Assembly (NCBI GenBank): GCA_049969495.1
Contig: JBMFOT010000028.1
Coordinates: 1 to 42,887, forward strand
From: HRBIN16 sp049969495
GTDB taxonomy: Bacteria > Armatimonadota > HRBIN16
Reading direction: 5' to 3'
Length of the DNA: 42,887 nt
Positions 14,603-22,289 of this stretch are shown here, in pieces. Both the position numbers and the translations under genes were made by a program. Positions within the stretch are counted from its first letter, which is position 1, and every line of letters begins with the position of its first letter. The notes under the pieces are model-generated. The model was not told the DNA's origin. It made no database searches and saw nothing but the letters and a program-made list of their open reading frames with translations.

Positions 14603-15694
14603 TCACTGGCGGAGGATATCTTTCTCCTCGAACACCGCATGGTAAATGACGGTGCGCTCCTGTGCACTGAACACCAGATGGATTTTGCCATCGTCGGTCT
14701 GGATGGCGCATGGATAGGCAAAGGCATCTTCGCCTTCAAACAGGTTGAACCGGTACGGATAGCTCTTGTCGTTGTCCGTTGAAATCGCAACGGTGAGTGG
14801 GGTGCGCTCGGCAGTGGAGTCGTTGTAAATGAGCAAGAGGTGTCCGTTACGCAGGCGCAAGAACTCCACCGCCGCGTTAGGGTTCTTGAACTCCGTCTCC
14901 TTACCCTCGCTCCAGGTGCGTCCACCATCGCGTGACTCCGCCCGCACAATGCGCCTGTCAGGGGTGTCCTCGTAACTGCCTCCAGCCCGGCAGTAACACA
15001 CCAGATAATCCTCCGTTATCGCCGCCACCGCCGGTTGCAGGTTGCCCAACCGCGAGCGGATGCGGTTCGTCTCCGTCCAGGTATGTTTTCGGGAATCGTA
15101 GAGGAAGAACAGCGAGCAGGTCTCCGGTGAGACAAACTCCGGGTCCTCCCCCGCCTCGTAGTAGGCAGGCAACAGGATGTCGCCATTGGGCAAGGCAAGC
15201 GGGCGGTTGCGCACCATCATGCCCTGTGTGAGGCTCACTATCATCGGGTCAGACCACGTCTTGGCGCCGTCGGTGGAGATTTTTGCCTGAATGATGGATT
15301 TGCTCCACGTTGCTCCATAGCGCACCACATAGAACAGCCACACCTTGCCGTCAGGCGCCTGCCAGATAACGGGATTGCCCTCAGGACGGTTGGGCGCATC
15401 GGCAATGGCGACAGGCGTCGTCCATTCTTTGCTCCCTTTGGGCAGACGTGCTCCATAGATAGCGGTATCTTCCGCGTACTCATCGGAGCCTGCATAGAAC
15501 ACCAGATACAGGTCGCCGTTGGAGAGCTGCGTGATGGAGGGTGCGTGCTTGTACCGACCGCCCGGATGCTCGGGGCCGAACACGCGCTGCACGGGAACGT
15601 TCGCTTTCATCGCAGGTGGTGCCTCCTGTGCGCTTGTAGATGAAGAGAGCAGAAAGATATTCCACCCCACTGTCAGTAGCACAAGAAAAGGCAT
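14603..15694 (-). CDS. Secreted sialidase-like (BNR/Asp-box) glycoside hydrolase
   Basis: 363 aa, ATG at 15694 with GGAAGGAGG upstream. Signal peptide at the start (MPFLVLLTVGWNIFLLSSST-SAQ). The rest is a sialidase/neuraminidase-type six-bladed propeller: Asp-boxes STDGAKTWSD and SRDGGRTWSE plus blade motifs NGDLYLVFYAGSD, DGKVWLFYVVRYG, NGHLLLIYNDST and DGKIHLVFSAQE. RPLALPNGDILLPAYYE resembles the family's catalytic-face loops. Members of this fold (exo-sialidases and relatives) act on terminal sugars outside the cell, but many bacterial homologues have unknown or different substrates, so sialidase activity is not assured. Downstream of the sugar isomerase, separated by a C-rich hairpin repeat. 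Confidence 0.82.
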   Translation of the reverse strand: MPFLVLLTVGWNIFLLSSSTSAQEAPPAMKANVPVQRVFGPEHPGGRYKHAPSITQLSNGDLYLVFYAGSDEYAEDTAIYGARLPKGSKEWTTPVAIADAPNRPEGNPVIWQAPDGKVWLFYVVRYGATWSKSIIQAKISTDGAKTWSDPMIVSLTQGMMVRNRPLALPNGDILLPAYYEAGEDPEFVSPETCSLFFLYDSRKHTWTETNRIRSRLGNLQPAVAAITEDYLVCYCRAGGSYEDTPDRRIVRAESRDGGRTWSEGKETEFKNPNAAVEFLRLRNGHLLLIYNDSTAERTPLTVAISTDNDKSYPYRFNLFEGEDAFAYPCAIQTDDGKIHLVFSAQERTVIYHAVFEEKDILRQ

Positions 15695-15728
15695 GTTGTT
15701 CCTCCTTCCCTCCCCCCTTACCCCGAAG

Positions 15729-15753
15729 ACCCCTCTCCCAGTGGGAGAGGGGT
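15729..15753. repeat. C-rich hairpin repeat
   Basis: ACCCCTCTCCC (15729-15739) and GGGAGAGGGGT (15743-15753) form an 11-bp perfect stem with an AGT loop. Shares its CCCCTCTCC core with the hairpins in the 10611 and 42772 repeats and at 24755. It could act as terminator or mRNA stabiliser between the two minus-strand genes, but has no T-run. Confidence 0.5.
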
Positions 15754-15777
15754 TGGGGAGAGGTTACACATCAAACG

Positions 15778-16815
15778 CTACTTCTCCGCAAACGCGGCGT
15801 CGAAGGCGATGCGCGACGGCTCGAAGTCCATGCGCTTCACAAAAGCGCACGCCTCTTTCGCACCGTGCTCGCGGTCCATACCGCTGTCTTCCCACTCGAC
15901 CGAGAGAGGTCCCTGATAGTTCACTTCGTTCAGTGCACGGATGATGCCTTCGAAATCGATGCACCCGCGCCCCAGCGAGCGGAAGTCCCAGTAGCGTTCG
16001 GGATGTCCGAAGTTCAGGTGTCCACCGAACACGCCGGACAGGCGCGGCGTCGACGACCAGTACACGTCCTTCATGTGCACGTGGAAGATTCGCTCACGGA
16101 AGGTGCGGATGAACGCCACGTAGTCCACACCCTGATAGCCCAGGTGGCTAGGGTCATAATTGAAACCGAATCGTCTGTGCCCATTTACCGCCTCAATCGC
16201 CCTCTGCGCGGTGACGATATCGAAGGCGATTTCGGTCGGGTGAACCTCCAGCCCGAAGTACACATCTTCCTGCTCGAACACGTCCAAGATGGGTTTCCAC
16301 CGCGCTGCGAAATCGGCGAAACCCTTATCCACCAGGTCCGGCGGGTTAGGTGGGAAGGAGTACAGGAAGGGCCAGATGGAGCTGCCCGTGAAGCCATTGA
16401 CCACCACACGCTTGAGCTGTGCCTTCACTTCGGGGGGAGCGGCATTGAACAGCTTGCGGGCAGCGCGGGCGGTATTCTTCATCTCCTCCGCAGCACGCTC
16501 TTTCACTCCTTCGGGTTTGCCATCGCCCCACACGTACGGAGGCAAAATCGCCTTGTGCCGCTCGTCAATGTGGTCGCATACCGCCTGACCGACCAGATGG
16601 TTGCTAATCGCGAAGCACTTCAGTCCGTATTTGCCCAGTATCTCCCAGCGCGATTCGACGTAGCCATCCTGTGACAGCGCTTTGTCTACCTCGAAATGGT
16701 CGCCCCAGCAGGCAAGCTCCAAACCGTCGTAGCCGAACTCTTTCGCTTTCTTCGCCATCTCCTCCAACGAAAGGTCAGCCCACTGTCCGGTAAACAGCGT
16801 AACCGGTCGCGCCAT
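15778..16815 (-). CDS. Sugar phosphate isomerase/epimerase (xylose isomerase-like TIM barrel)
   Basis: 345 aa from the ATG at 16815, fixed by AAGGAGGG at 7 nt; in-frame codons upstream to 16845 lack one. AP-endonuclease-2/xylose-isomerase-like fold: MARPVTLFTGQWADLSLEEM, AKKAKEFGYDGLEL and CWGDHFEVDKALS at the start; FGLEVHPTEIAFD; NYDPSHLGYQGVD; HVHMKDVYW; LSVEWEDSGMDREHG. These place the metal-binding Glu, Asp, His and Glu where isomerases and inositol-type dehydratases have them. The substrate is unknown; cytoplasmic, metal-dependent sugar or inositol isomerisation is the family role. It lies near an exported glycosidase and a muramidase, so a carbohydrate-salvage theme is plausible but inferred. 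Confidence 0.85.
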   Translation of the reverse strand: MARPVTLFTGQWADLSLEEMAKKAKEFGYDGLELACWGDHFEVDKALSQDGYVESRWEILGKYGLKCFAISNHLVGQAVCDHIDERHKAILPPYVWGDGKPEGVKERAAEEMKNTARAARKLFNAAPPEVKAQLKRVVVNGFTGSSIWPFLYSFPPNPPDLVDKGFADFAARWKPILDVFEQEDVYFGLEVHPTEIAFDIVTAQRAIEAVNGHRRFGFNYDPSHLGYQGVDYVAFIRTFRERIFHVHMKDVYWSSTPRLSGVFGGHLNFGHPERYWDFRSLGRGCIDFEGIIRALNEVNYQGPLSVEWEDSGMDREHGAKEACAFVKRMDFEPSRIAFDAAFAEK

Positions 16816-16888
16816 AGCGAATCCCTCCTTCAGCAAGGTTTTCACCCTTCGATTCGCTCTGAAGGTTTACCTTCCTGCTTGCGTGCCC

Positions 16889-17049
16889 TCATACCATCCC
16901 CCGTTTCTCCATCTGCTTATACAACACCAGCGAATAGACTACAGGCACGAACACCAGCACCATGAACAGCACGAAGCAGACCGTAGCGAGTACGCCAGCA
17001 TGACCGCAATCAGCAACATCCCGCAGAGAAGCATGGCACGAGTTGTCAT
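16889..17049 (-). pseudogene. Frameshifted small membrane protein gene
   Basis: From ATG 17049 the frame reads MTTRAMLLCGMLLIAVMLA, then runs into a Cys/Trp-rich tail and stops. The neighbouring frame over the same DNA continues as GVLATVCFVLFMVLVFVPVV, YSLVLYKQMEKRGMV to a TGA at 16889. The two hydrophobic halves fit if one base is missing near 16989-16993, giving a peptide of about 53 aa with two membrane helices. It could be a real small gene broken by mutation or sequencing error. The second half also loosely resembles the C-terminal end of RND efflux pumps (LFVVPVVYSLL-like), so a gene relic is possible. Downstream of the DUF1343 gene, same strand. Confidence 0.4.
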
Positions 17050-17105
17050 GTGAAACCCCTCTCCAGATAAAAAGACCCTGCAGCGGGTTTGGGGTTGCAC
17101 TTCCC

Positions 17106-18239
17106 CTATTCGTACAGCAAATACCTGCCCCTCTTCCTGCGAAAGGACGACGCCTGGCGTTGCATGTGTTCCCACACCTCGTCCGCATCAGCACCACGCA
17201 CAATCATCTCATACGCCTTGCCATCGGTCAGCAAGGTGATCAGTCGCTCGTGTTCCCACTCGCGCGGATGCAGGCGACGCAGGGCACAGGCTATCTCCAC
17301 TCCCAAACGCACCGGCTGGAACCGCTTGCGGTCTACCACCGTAAAGCGCAAGCCGTGACATACCTCGTTGGCGAACTTGCTGGCGTTCGGTGTGAACTGC
17401 AAAGGCATACAGGCGAAGCCGGGCAGGTTGCGTCTTAGCAGATACTGAGCCAGCGCATTGGCGTTTAGCCAGGGCGCACCGAAAAGCTCAAAAGGCGCGT
17501 CTGTGCCTCTACCCACCGAGACGTTGGTGAACTCCAGCATTCCGATGCCCGGGTATAGCGTTGCTGCCGTGAGACTCCGCATGTTAGGCGAGGGGTTCAC
17601 CCAGTGCAAACCCGTCTGGTCATACCACATCTCGCGCTTCCATCCCTCACAGGGTATCACCTGCAGGTCGCATCTCGGCACACGTTCCGCCTGAAACAGC
17701 TTCGCCAGCTCGCCCACCGTCATGCCGTGACGCAGGGGAATGGAATGATACGCCACGAACGAACGTTTGTCGGGGTCGGTCAGGCTACCCTCTACCGCCA
17801 CTCCGTTGATGGGATTCACCCGGTCCAGCACCAGCATACGCACTCCATACTGCGCCGCCGCCTCCATCGCCAGCCCCATCGTGGAGATGTACGTGTAGAA
17901 CCGGCAGCCAATGTCCTGAATGTCGAACACCAGCGCATCCACTCCGCGCAACATTTCGGCAGTCGGCGCCTTATGCTCCCCGTACAGGCTGTAGATAGGC
18001 AGTCCGGTCTCGGGATGGCGAGCGTCTTTCACCGGCTCGTCCACAATGCCTGCGAAGCCATGCTCGGGGCTGAATAACGCGGTCACCTTCACGCCTGCAT
18101 CCAACAGCGCGCGCCATGTGGGTCTCCCTTCGCGCGTCAAGCCGGTGTGGTTGGTAATCACCCCGACCCGTGTCCCCTTCAGGGGTTGACACCCCTGTTG
18201 CAACAGCACATCGCTACCATTTAGAACCTGTGCAAACAT
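17106..18239 (-). CDS. DUF1343 exo-beta-N-acetylmuramidase-like protein (GH171/NamZ family)
   Basis: 377 aa from the ATG at 18239 (GAGAGG upstream); earlier in-frame codons to 18392 have no ribosome site and lie under the divergent sigma-54 region. Family motifs: GTRVGVITNHTGL, LFSPEHGFAG, LPIYSLYGE, LVFDIQDIGCRFYTYISTM, VLDRVNPI, LRHGMTVGELA, NPSPNMRSL, TLYPGIGMLEFTNVSVGRGT and APFELFGAPW, nearly invariant in DUF1343. A characterised member (NamZ of Bacillus subtilis) releases terminal MurNAc from peptidoglycan fragments, so a role in wall turnover or recycling is likely. No signal peptide is visible at this start; without one it would be cytoplasmic. The length is normal. Confidence 0.85.
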   Translation of the reverse strand: MFAQVLNGSDVLLQQGCQPLKGTRVGVITNHTGLTREGRPTWRALLDAGVKVTALFSPEHGFAGIVDEPVKDARHPETGLPIYSLYGEHKAPTAEMLRGVDALVFDIQDIGCRFYTYISTMGLAMEAAAQYGVRMLVLDRVNPINGVAVEGSLTDPDKRSFVAYHSIPLRHGMTVGELAKLFQAERVPRCDLQVIPCEGWKREMWYDQTGLHWVNPSPNMRSLTAATLYPGIGMLEFTNVSVGRGTDAPFELFGAPWLNANALAQYLLRRNLPGFACMPLQFTPNASKFANEVCHGLRFTVVDRKRFQPVRLGVEIACALRRLHPREWEHERLITLLTDGKAYEMIVRGADADEVWEHMQRQASSFRRKRGRYLLYE

Positions 18240-18289
18240 CTCTAACCTCTCAAGTAGTTTGTCAAGGCTCCCGCCGAGCCATCGTGAAC

Positions 18290-18307
18290 AATTTTTCGAA
18301 AATTCTT
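18290..18307. promoter_or_regulatory. AT-rich near-palindrome upstream of sigma-54 promoter
   Basis: AATTTTTCGAAAATTCTT, centred on the CG at 18297-18298, exactly 40 bp from the GG at 18337-18338. Core TTTTCGAAAA is shared with the perfect palindrome at 280-299. Confidence 0.45.
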
Positions 18308-18335
18308 CGCCCCAAAGCCTGCTTACCCCTGTTTG

Positions 18336-18351
18336 TGGCACGATTCTTGCA
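18336..18351 (+). promoter_or_regulatory. Sigma-54 (-24/-12) promoter, consensus
   Basis: TGGCACGATTCTTGCA matches the RpoN consensus perfectly (GG-N10-GC). It is preceded by TTTG as in other sites. Predicted start about 18362. The next downstream gene is yjbQ at 18478, but a terminator at 18404-18437 intervenes. Confidence 0.82.
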
Positions 18352-18361
18352 GTACATTCTA

Positions 18362-18437
18362 GAGGGATAATGGGGCGCAAGGTGTAACACACAACCGTTT
18401 ACCCCCCTGTGGCAGCTGCCACAGGGGATTCTTTTTT
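18362..18437 (+). ncRNA. Candidate short RNA from sigma-54 promoter to terminator
   Basis: About 76 nt bounded by a consensus sigma-54 promoter and a strong intrinsic terminator, with no convincing ORF inside. It could be a small RNA or an attenuated leader of yjbQ. Purely inferred from the two signals; both ends approximate. Confidence 0.4.
18404..18437 (+). terminator. Strong intrinsic terminator
   Basis: A 24-bp perfect palindrome (18404-18427; half-site CCCCTGTGGCAG) followed by ATTC and six T (18432-18437). No gene on the plus strand ends just before it, so its substrate must be the transcript from 18362 or readthrough. Confidence 0.75.
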
Positions 18438-18477
18438 GGTAAACTAACTGGTGGACGATACACTTCGGGAGGAGAGG

Positions 18478-18891
18478 ATGAAATCAGCCACCAAATATCT
18501 CTGGTTCAACACCGCCAAACGGCGCGAATATATCAACATCACCGACGAGGTGGAACAGTTCGTGCGCGAGAGCGGCATTCAGGAGGGCTTCGTGCTGGTG
18601 AGCGCGATGCACATCACTGCAGGCGTGTACGTGAACGACGCCGAAAGCGGGCTGATTGCCGATATCGACGAGTGGTTGGAGAGGCTCGCCCCCTACCGCC
18701 CGGACTATCGCCACCATCGCACCGGCGAGGACAACGGCGACGCACACCTCAAAAGTTTGCTCATTCATCACGAGGTCATCGTGCCCATTACGAACGGCAA
18801 ATTAGACCTCGGTCCGTGGCAGCAGATATACTACGCTGAGTTTGACGGACAGAGGCGGAAACGTGTAATATTAAAGGCGATAGGAGAATAA
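18478..18891 (+). CDS. yjbQ: YjbQ family (UPF0047) protein
   Basis: 137 aa from the ATG at 18478, GGGAGGAGAGG immediately upstream; a GTG at 18451 is less likely. Compact single domain with the conserved HITAGVYVNDAESGLIADID, GEDNGDAHLKSLL, VPITNGKLDLGPWQQIYYAE and FDGQRRKRV motifs. The His and Asp residues form the family's putative metal site. Homologues show thiamin phosphate synthase side activity and their true role is unsettled. Followed by hairpin-rich 110 nt and an acyl-CoA synthetase gene on the same strand; possibly co-transcribed. Confidence 0.9.
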   Translation: MKSATKYLWFNTAKRREYINITDEVEQFVRESGIQEGFVLVSAMHITAGVYVNDAESGLIADIDEWLERLAPYRPDYRHHRTGEDNGDAHLKSLLIHHEVIVPITNGKLDLGPWQQIYYAEFDGQRRKRVILKAIGE

Positions 18892-18910
18892 GAAGAGCCG
18901 GTCTCTACCC

Positions 18911-18975
18911 TGGTGGAGCGTGTGCCCCACCACGGGCAAGGGAGGCTTGCCTGTATCGGGCAGCCGAGGGGCTGC
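18911..18975 (+). other. Three consecutive hairpins between yjbQ and the acyl-CoA synthetase
   Basis: TGGTGG (18911-18916) pairs with CCACCA (18927-18932). GGCAAG / CTTGCC (18935-18951) has loop GGAGG. GCAGCC / GGCTGC (18960-18975) has loop GAGG. The last two display ribosome-site-like GGA loops just ahead of the real site GTAGGAGG at 18991-18998. Could be mRNA leader structure with a regulatory protein target; no known RNA family recognised. Confidence 0.35.
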
Positions 18976-19003
18976 TAACCAAACGATGGGGTAGGAGGAA
19001 AAG

Positions 19004-20788
19004 ATGCATCGCAACCTGTGTACCGTGTTCGCGGAACAGGCGGACAAACAACCGCAGCATATCGCCCTGGTCCGCATCCTGAGGGGTGAAACGGTTTCCC
19101 TGACATACGGCGAGTATCTACAGCGCGTCATCCACCTTAGTGCGGGGCTGGAAGCCACAGGTGTCGCCTTCGGTGACCGCGTGCTGCTGCTCTCCGAGAA
19201 CCGCCCCGAATGGGCAATTGCCGATTATGCTCTGCTCTCGCTGGGAGCGATTGTCGTGCCTGTCTATCCTTCCCTGCCTGCTAACCAGATAGAGTATCTG
19301 GCGCGAGATAGCGGCGCACGGGTGATACTTGTCTCCGATGAAAAACAGTACCGCAAAGCGGTAGAGGTAAGCAAGGCGGTGCCCCAGCTGGAGACCATTG
19401 TGGTCATCGACCCGCCCGCCGAACTCGCCGACAATGCGGTCAGCTTCGCCGATATCGAGCGACGCGGTGCGGGTGTTGCTGATGCCGAACGGCGATTCCG
19501 CGAGCGTATCACGCAGATACCACCCGACCACGTTGCCACCTTTATCTATACCAGCGGCACCACCGGCGAGCCGAAGGGCGCGATGCTCACCCATCACAAC
19601 CTGCAATCGAACGTGGACGCCTGTTTGCAAATCATCGACGCCGGACCCGACGACGTGTTTCTCTCCTTCCTGCCTCTCAGTCACGTCTTCGAGCGCATGG
19701 GAGGGCATTTCACCGCCGTCGCCTGCGGTGCGACAGTGTACTACTGCGAAACGCTCTTTACCATCGCCCGCGATATGCAGATTGCTCGCCCGACGGTGAT
19801 GCTGGCGGTACCTCGCCTCTTCGAGAGCATCCGCGACCGCATCATGGAGAGCGTCACCAAACAGCCCCCGCTCCGGCGACGCATCTTCCACTGGGCGTTC
19901 CGCAACGCCTCCAAAGCGGCGCAGGCTATGCGCGGCGAGCGACGCTGGACACCCTGGCTGCGCCTCAAGTACCGCCTGGCAGACCGTCTGGTGCTGCACA
20001 AAGTGCGCGAGCTGACCGGGGGGCGTCTGCGCTTTTTTGTATCGGGCGGCGCGGCGCTGGGCAAACACAACGCCGAGTTCTTCCACGCCTTCGGCATCCT
20101 CATCCTGGAAGGCTACGGATTGACCGAGACCTCGCCCGTGGTTGCGGTGAACCGTCCCCATGACTACCGCTTCGGCACGGTGGGCAAGCCTATCCCGGGA
20201 GTGGAGGTACGCATCGCGGAGGACGGAGAGGTGCTGGTTCGGGGACCCAACGTGATGCTGGGCTACTACAACAAACCCGCCGAGACCGCCGAAGCGATTG
20301 ACCCCGACGGCTGGTTTCACACGGGCGATTTGGGTTCGCTGGACGCCGACGGCTTCCTGCGCATTACCGGACGCAAGAAGGACATCATCGTGCTGGCGAA
20401 CGGCAAAAACGTTGCTCCCGTGCCTATCGAGGAACAACTGAAAACCAGCCCCTACATCTCCGAAGCGGTGCTGTTCGGAGACGAGCAAGACGTGATTACC
20501 GCCCTCATCGTGCCAAACTTCGAGAGAACACGCGAATGGGCGAAGATGCAGGGCTTGCTGGTGCACAGCGACGCCGAGCTGGTTGCCCTACCGGAGGTAA
20601 AACAGCTCATCAAGCGGGAGATCGACCGCCTGACCGCTCATCTCGCCGATTTCGAGAAGGTGCGCCGTTTTACGCTGTTAGACCATCCCTTCAGCATCGA
20701 GACAGGCGAGCTCACCCCTACGCTGAAAGTGCGCCGACATTTTATCAAACAGCGTTACGCGAAGGAGCTGGAGGCGATGCGGCGATGA
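19004..20788 (+). CDS. AMP-dependent long-chain fatty-acyl-CoA synthetase
   Basis: 594 aa, ATG at 19004 with GTAGGAGG 6-7 nt upstream. Activates fatty acids to acyl-CoA through acyl-AMP at the inner membrane face. Motifs: P-loop YTSGTTGEPKG (182-192), LPLSHVFER, GYGLTETSPV, GWFHTGDLG, GRKKDIIVLANGKNV (hinge and fatty-acyl signature) and a C-terminal PTLKVRR lysine region (the usual catalytic Lys). The overall plan is that of FACS/FadD15-type enzymes of about 600 aa. Its last 44 nt overlap the 3' end of the lipid kinase gene on the opposite strand. Whether it serves beta-oxidation or lipid remodelling cannot be said. Confidence 0.92.
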   Translation: MHRNLCTVFAEQADKQPQHIALVRILRGETVSLTYGEYLQRVIHLSAGLEATGVAFGDRVLLLSENRPEWAIADYALLSLGAIVVPVYPSLPANQIEYLARDSGARVILVSDEKQYRKAVEVSKAVPQLETIVVIDPPAELADNAVSFADIERRGAGVADAERRFRERITQIPPDHVATFIYTSGTTGEPKGAMLTHHNLQSNVDACLQIIDAGPDDVFLSFLPLSHVFERMGGHFTAVACGATVYYCETLFTIARDMQIARPTVMLAVPRLFESIRDRIMESVTKQPPLRRRIFHWAFRNASKAAQAMRGERRWTPWLRLKYRLADRLVLHKVRELTGGRLRFFVSGGAALGKHNAEFFHAFGILILEGYGLTETSPVVAVNRPHDYRFGTVGKPIPGVEVRIAEDGEVLVRGPNVMLGYYNKPAETAEAIDPDGWFHTGDLGSLDADGFLRITGRKKDIIVLANGKNVAPVPIEEQLKTSPYISEAVLFGDEQDVITALIVPNFERTREWAKMQGLLVHSDAELVALPEVKQLIKREIDRLTAHLADFEKVRRFTLLDHPFSIETGELTPTLKVRRHFIKQRYAKELEAMRR

Positions 20789-21668
20789 CGCGCAGGGCTC
20801 GTGGCAGAACATGAACGTCCATTGGCGTTTCGCCCGCCAGTTCCCCATCGCACTGCACATACTGAACCGAGGATGCTTCCACCCGCACCGATTTAGCGCG
20901 AGCGAAGCGGAGATAGGGACAGCGCCCCGCTCTGCCCCAGGAGACGTCCCACAGCACACGCCATATCTTCCGTCGCCAGCGCGCATCGGCAGGAAACCAC
21001 ACGGCATCCAGTTCGCCGTCATCGGTGCGTGCAGAGGGAGCAATCACGGTGAACCATCCATAGCGAGAGGTGTTAGACACCACCAGCAGCACCGCTTCCA
21101 TCTCCTGCACATCTGTCCCGATAGTCACACAATAGCGCGTCGGCTGGTAGCGCCCCAGCTCGCGCAAGCCGGTCCAGATAAAAGCGAGTACTCCCCACCG
21201 CTTTTTGAGATCCTCGGGCACGCGGGGCAACACGGCTGCATCGAAACCCGTGCTTGCCATCAGCGCGAAGGGGCGACCGTTGACTACGCCCACGTCCATC
21301 TGCCGAACCTCGCCTTCTTGCAACGCCTGCAGGCATCCTTGTAAAGCCCTTCGTCCCAACGGATAGCCCAGCTCGCGCGCCAGCACATTGCTCGTGCCCA
21401 AAGGCAGCAACGCCAGCGCAGTGGGGGTATGCACCAGCGCTGGCAGCACCGCGTACACACTACCGTCCCCCCCTGCGACCACCAGCACCCCGCCACCGCT
21501 TTGGCAAAACTGCGAGGCATGAAACAGGGCGTCCTCCGGAGAGTGCGATACCACCACCCGACAGTGCACACCGAAGGCAGCGCATATCTTCTGCCAGTCG
21601 ACACGCTCTGTCCTACCGCCACCCGCTCGCGGATTCACGAGAAGCAGCATATTCTCTTGCTCTGTCAT
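20745..21668 (-). CDS. Diacylglycerol/lipid kinase (YegS/BmrU-type)
   Basis: 307 aa. DAGK-catalytic-domain family: phosphorylates diacylglycerol or a related lipid or sphingoid base with ATP. Motifs: LLVNPRAGGGR (9-19), VVAGGDGSVYAVLPAL (63-78; Ser replaces the usual Thr of GGDGT), LPLGTSNVLAREL (89-101), STGFDAAV and a C-terminal DGE-containing region (QCDGELAG). Start ATG at 21668, with only a weak ribosome site. It is 24 nt downstream of the PAP2 gene and in the same direction, so a phosphatase and a kinase acting on lipid-phosphate intermediates are paired. Its end overlaps the acyl-CoA synthetase antisense. Confidence 0.88.
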   Translation of the reverse strand: MTEQENMLLLVNPRAGGGRTERVDWQKICAAFGVHCRVVVSHSPEDALFHASQFCQSGGGVLVVAGGDGSVYAVLPALVHTPTALALLPLGTSNVLARELGYPLGRRALQGCLQALQEGEVRQMDVGVVNGRPFALMASTGFDAAVLPRVPEDLKKRWGVLAFIWTGLRELGRYQPTRYCVTIGTDVQEMEAVLLVVSNTSRYGWFTVIAPSARTDDGELDAVWFPADARWRRKIWRVLWDVSWGRAGRCPYLRFARAKSVRVEASSVQYVQCDGELAGETPMDVHVLPRALRVIAASPPAPSRNAV

Positions 21669-21692
21669 GAGAGAGCCACCAGAAGAGGCTGT

Positions 21693-22247
21693 TCACTGGC
21701 TTCTACGTACAAAAGAAACCAGACCCCTGTATATCCAGACGAGCGCCAGCGCGCAAGCTGTCCCAATTACCGCCCCGCCCAGCACATCGGAAGGGTAGTG
21801 CAGCCCCAAATAGACGCGCGAGTAGGAGACTACTGCCGCCAGCCCGAACGCTACCCACGGTACCCAGCGACGGTAGAAAAGAGTAAACAGCGTTGCGGCG
21901 GCAAAGGTATTCACCGCGTGCGAGGAGGGAAACGATGCGCTATGCCGACAACCGTCTATCGCCCGCACGCCCTCCAGTACCTCGCAGGGACGCGCTCTGC
22001 CAAACACGTCCTTCAGCACATGACTGCTCAGCTGGTCGGTGAGCAGGATAAGGGGAATAAGTAGCAAGGCAACGGTTCTACCCCTCGGTCCGCCTTTCCA
22101 CACGAGCCCTATCCACACCAGCAACAACAGGATGCCCGTGCGTTTGATATCGGTCACGAACAGCATGAGTGCATCCAGCAGCGGGTGGTGTGCGTGGTTC
22201 GCTGCGTAAAAGAGGGAGATATCTATGTGGGATAGGGCTTCGAGCAT
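21693..22247 (-). CDS. PAP2 superfamily membrane phosphatase
   Basis: 184 aa, five or six predicted membrane helices (LLLLVWIGLVW, ALLLIPLILLTDQL, AAATLFTLFY, WVAFGLAAVVSY, LGGAVIGTACALALVW). The three PAP2 motifs are intact: K79-x6-RP (KDVFGRARP), PSSH (107-110) and SR-x5-H-x3-D (SRVYLGLHYPSD; R144, H150, D154). Predicted to dephosphorylate a lipid phosphate, for example undecaprenyl diphosphate or phosphatidate, with the active site facing outward. ATG 22247 is 42 nt after the nuoN stop, so it may be read from the nuo transcript. Followed by a lipid kinase gene. Confidence 0.9.
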   Translation of the reverse strand: MLEALSHIDISLFYAANHAHHPLLDALMLFVTDIKRTGILLLLVWIGLVWKGGPRGRTVALLLIPLILLTDQLSSHVLKDVFGRARPCEVLEGVRAIDGCRHSASFPSSHAVNTFAAATLFTLFYRRWVPWVAFGLAAVVSYSRVYLGLHYPSDVLGGAVIGTACALALVWIYRGLVSFVRRSQ

Positions 22248-22289
22248 CCCATTGTCTTCGCTAGTGCCGACTCTGCATGATATACTGTA

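Noticed and set aside
18404..18437. Palindrome as a protein operator
   Set aside because: It is followed by six T and is GC-rich in the stem, so a terminator fits better, although an operator is not excluded.
19118..20566. 482-codon minus-strand frame
   Set aside because: Antisense of the acyl-CoA synthetase; no motifs and no ribosome site.
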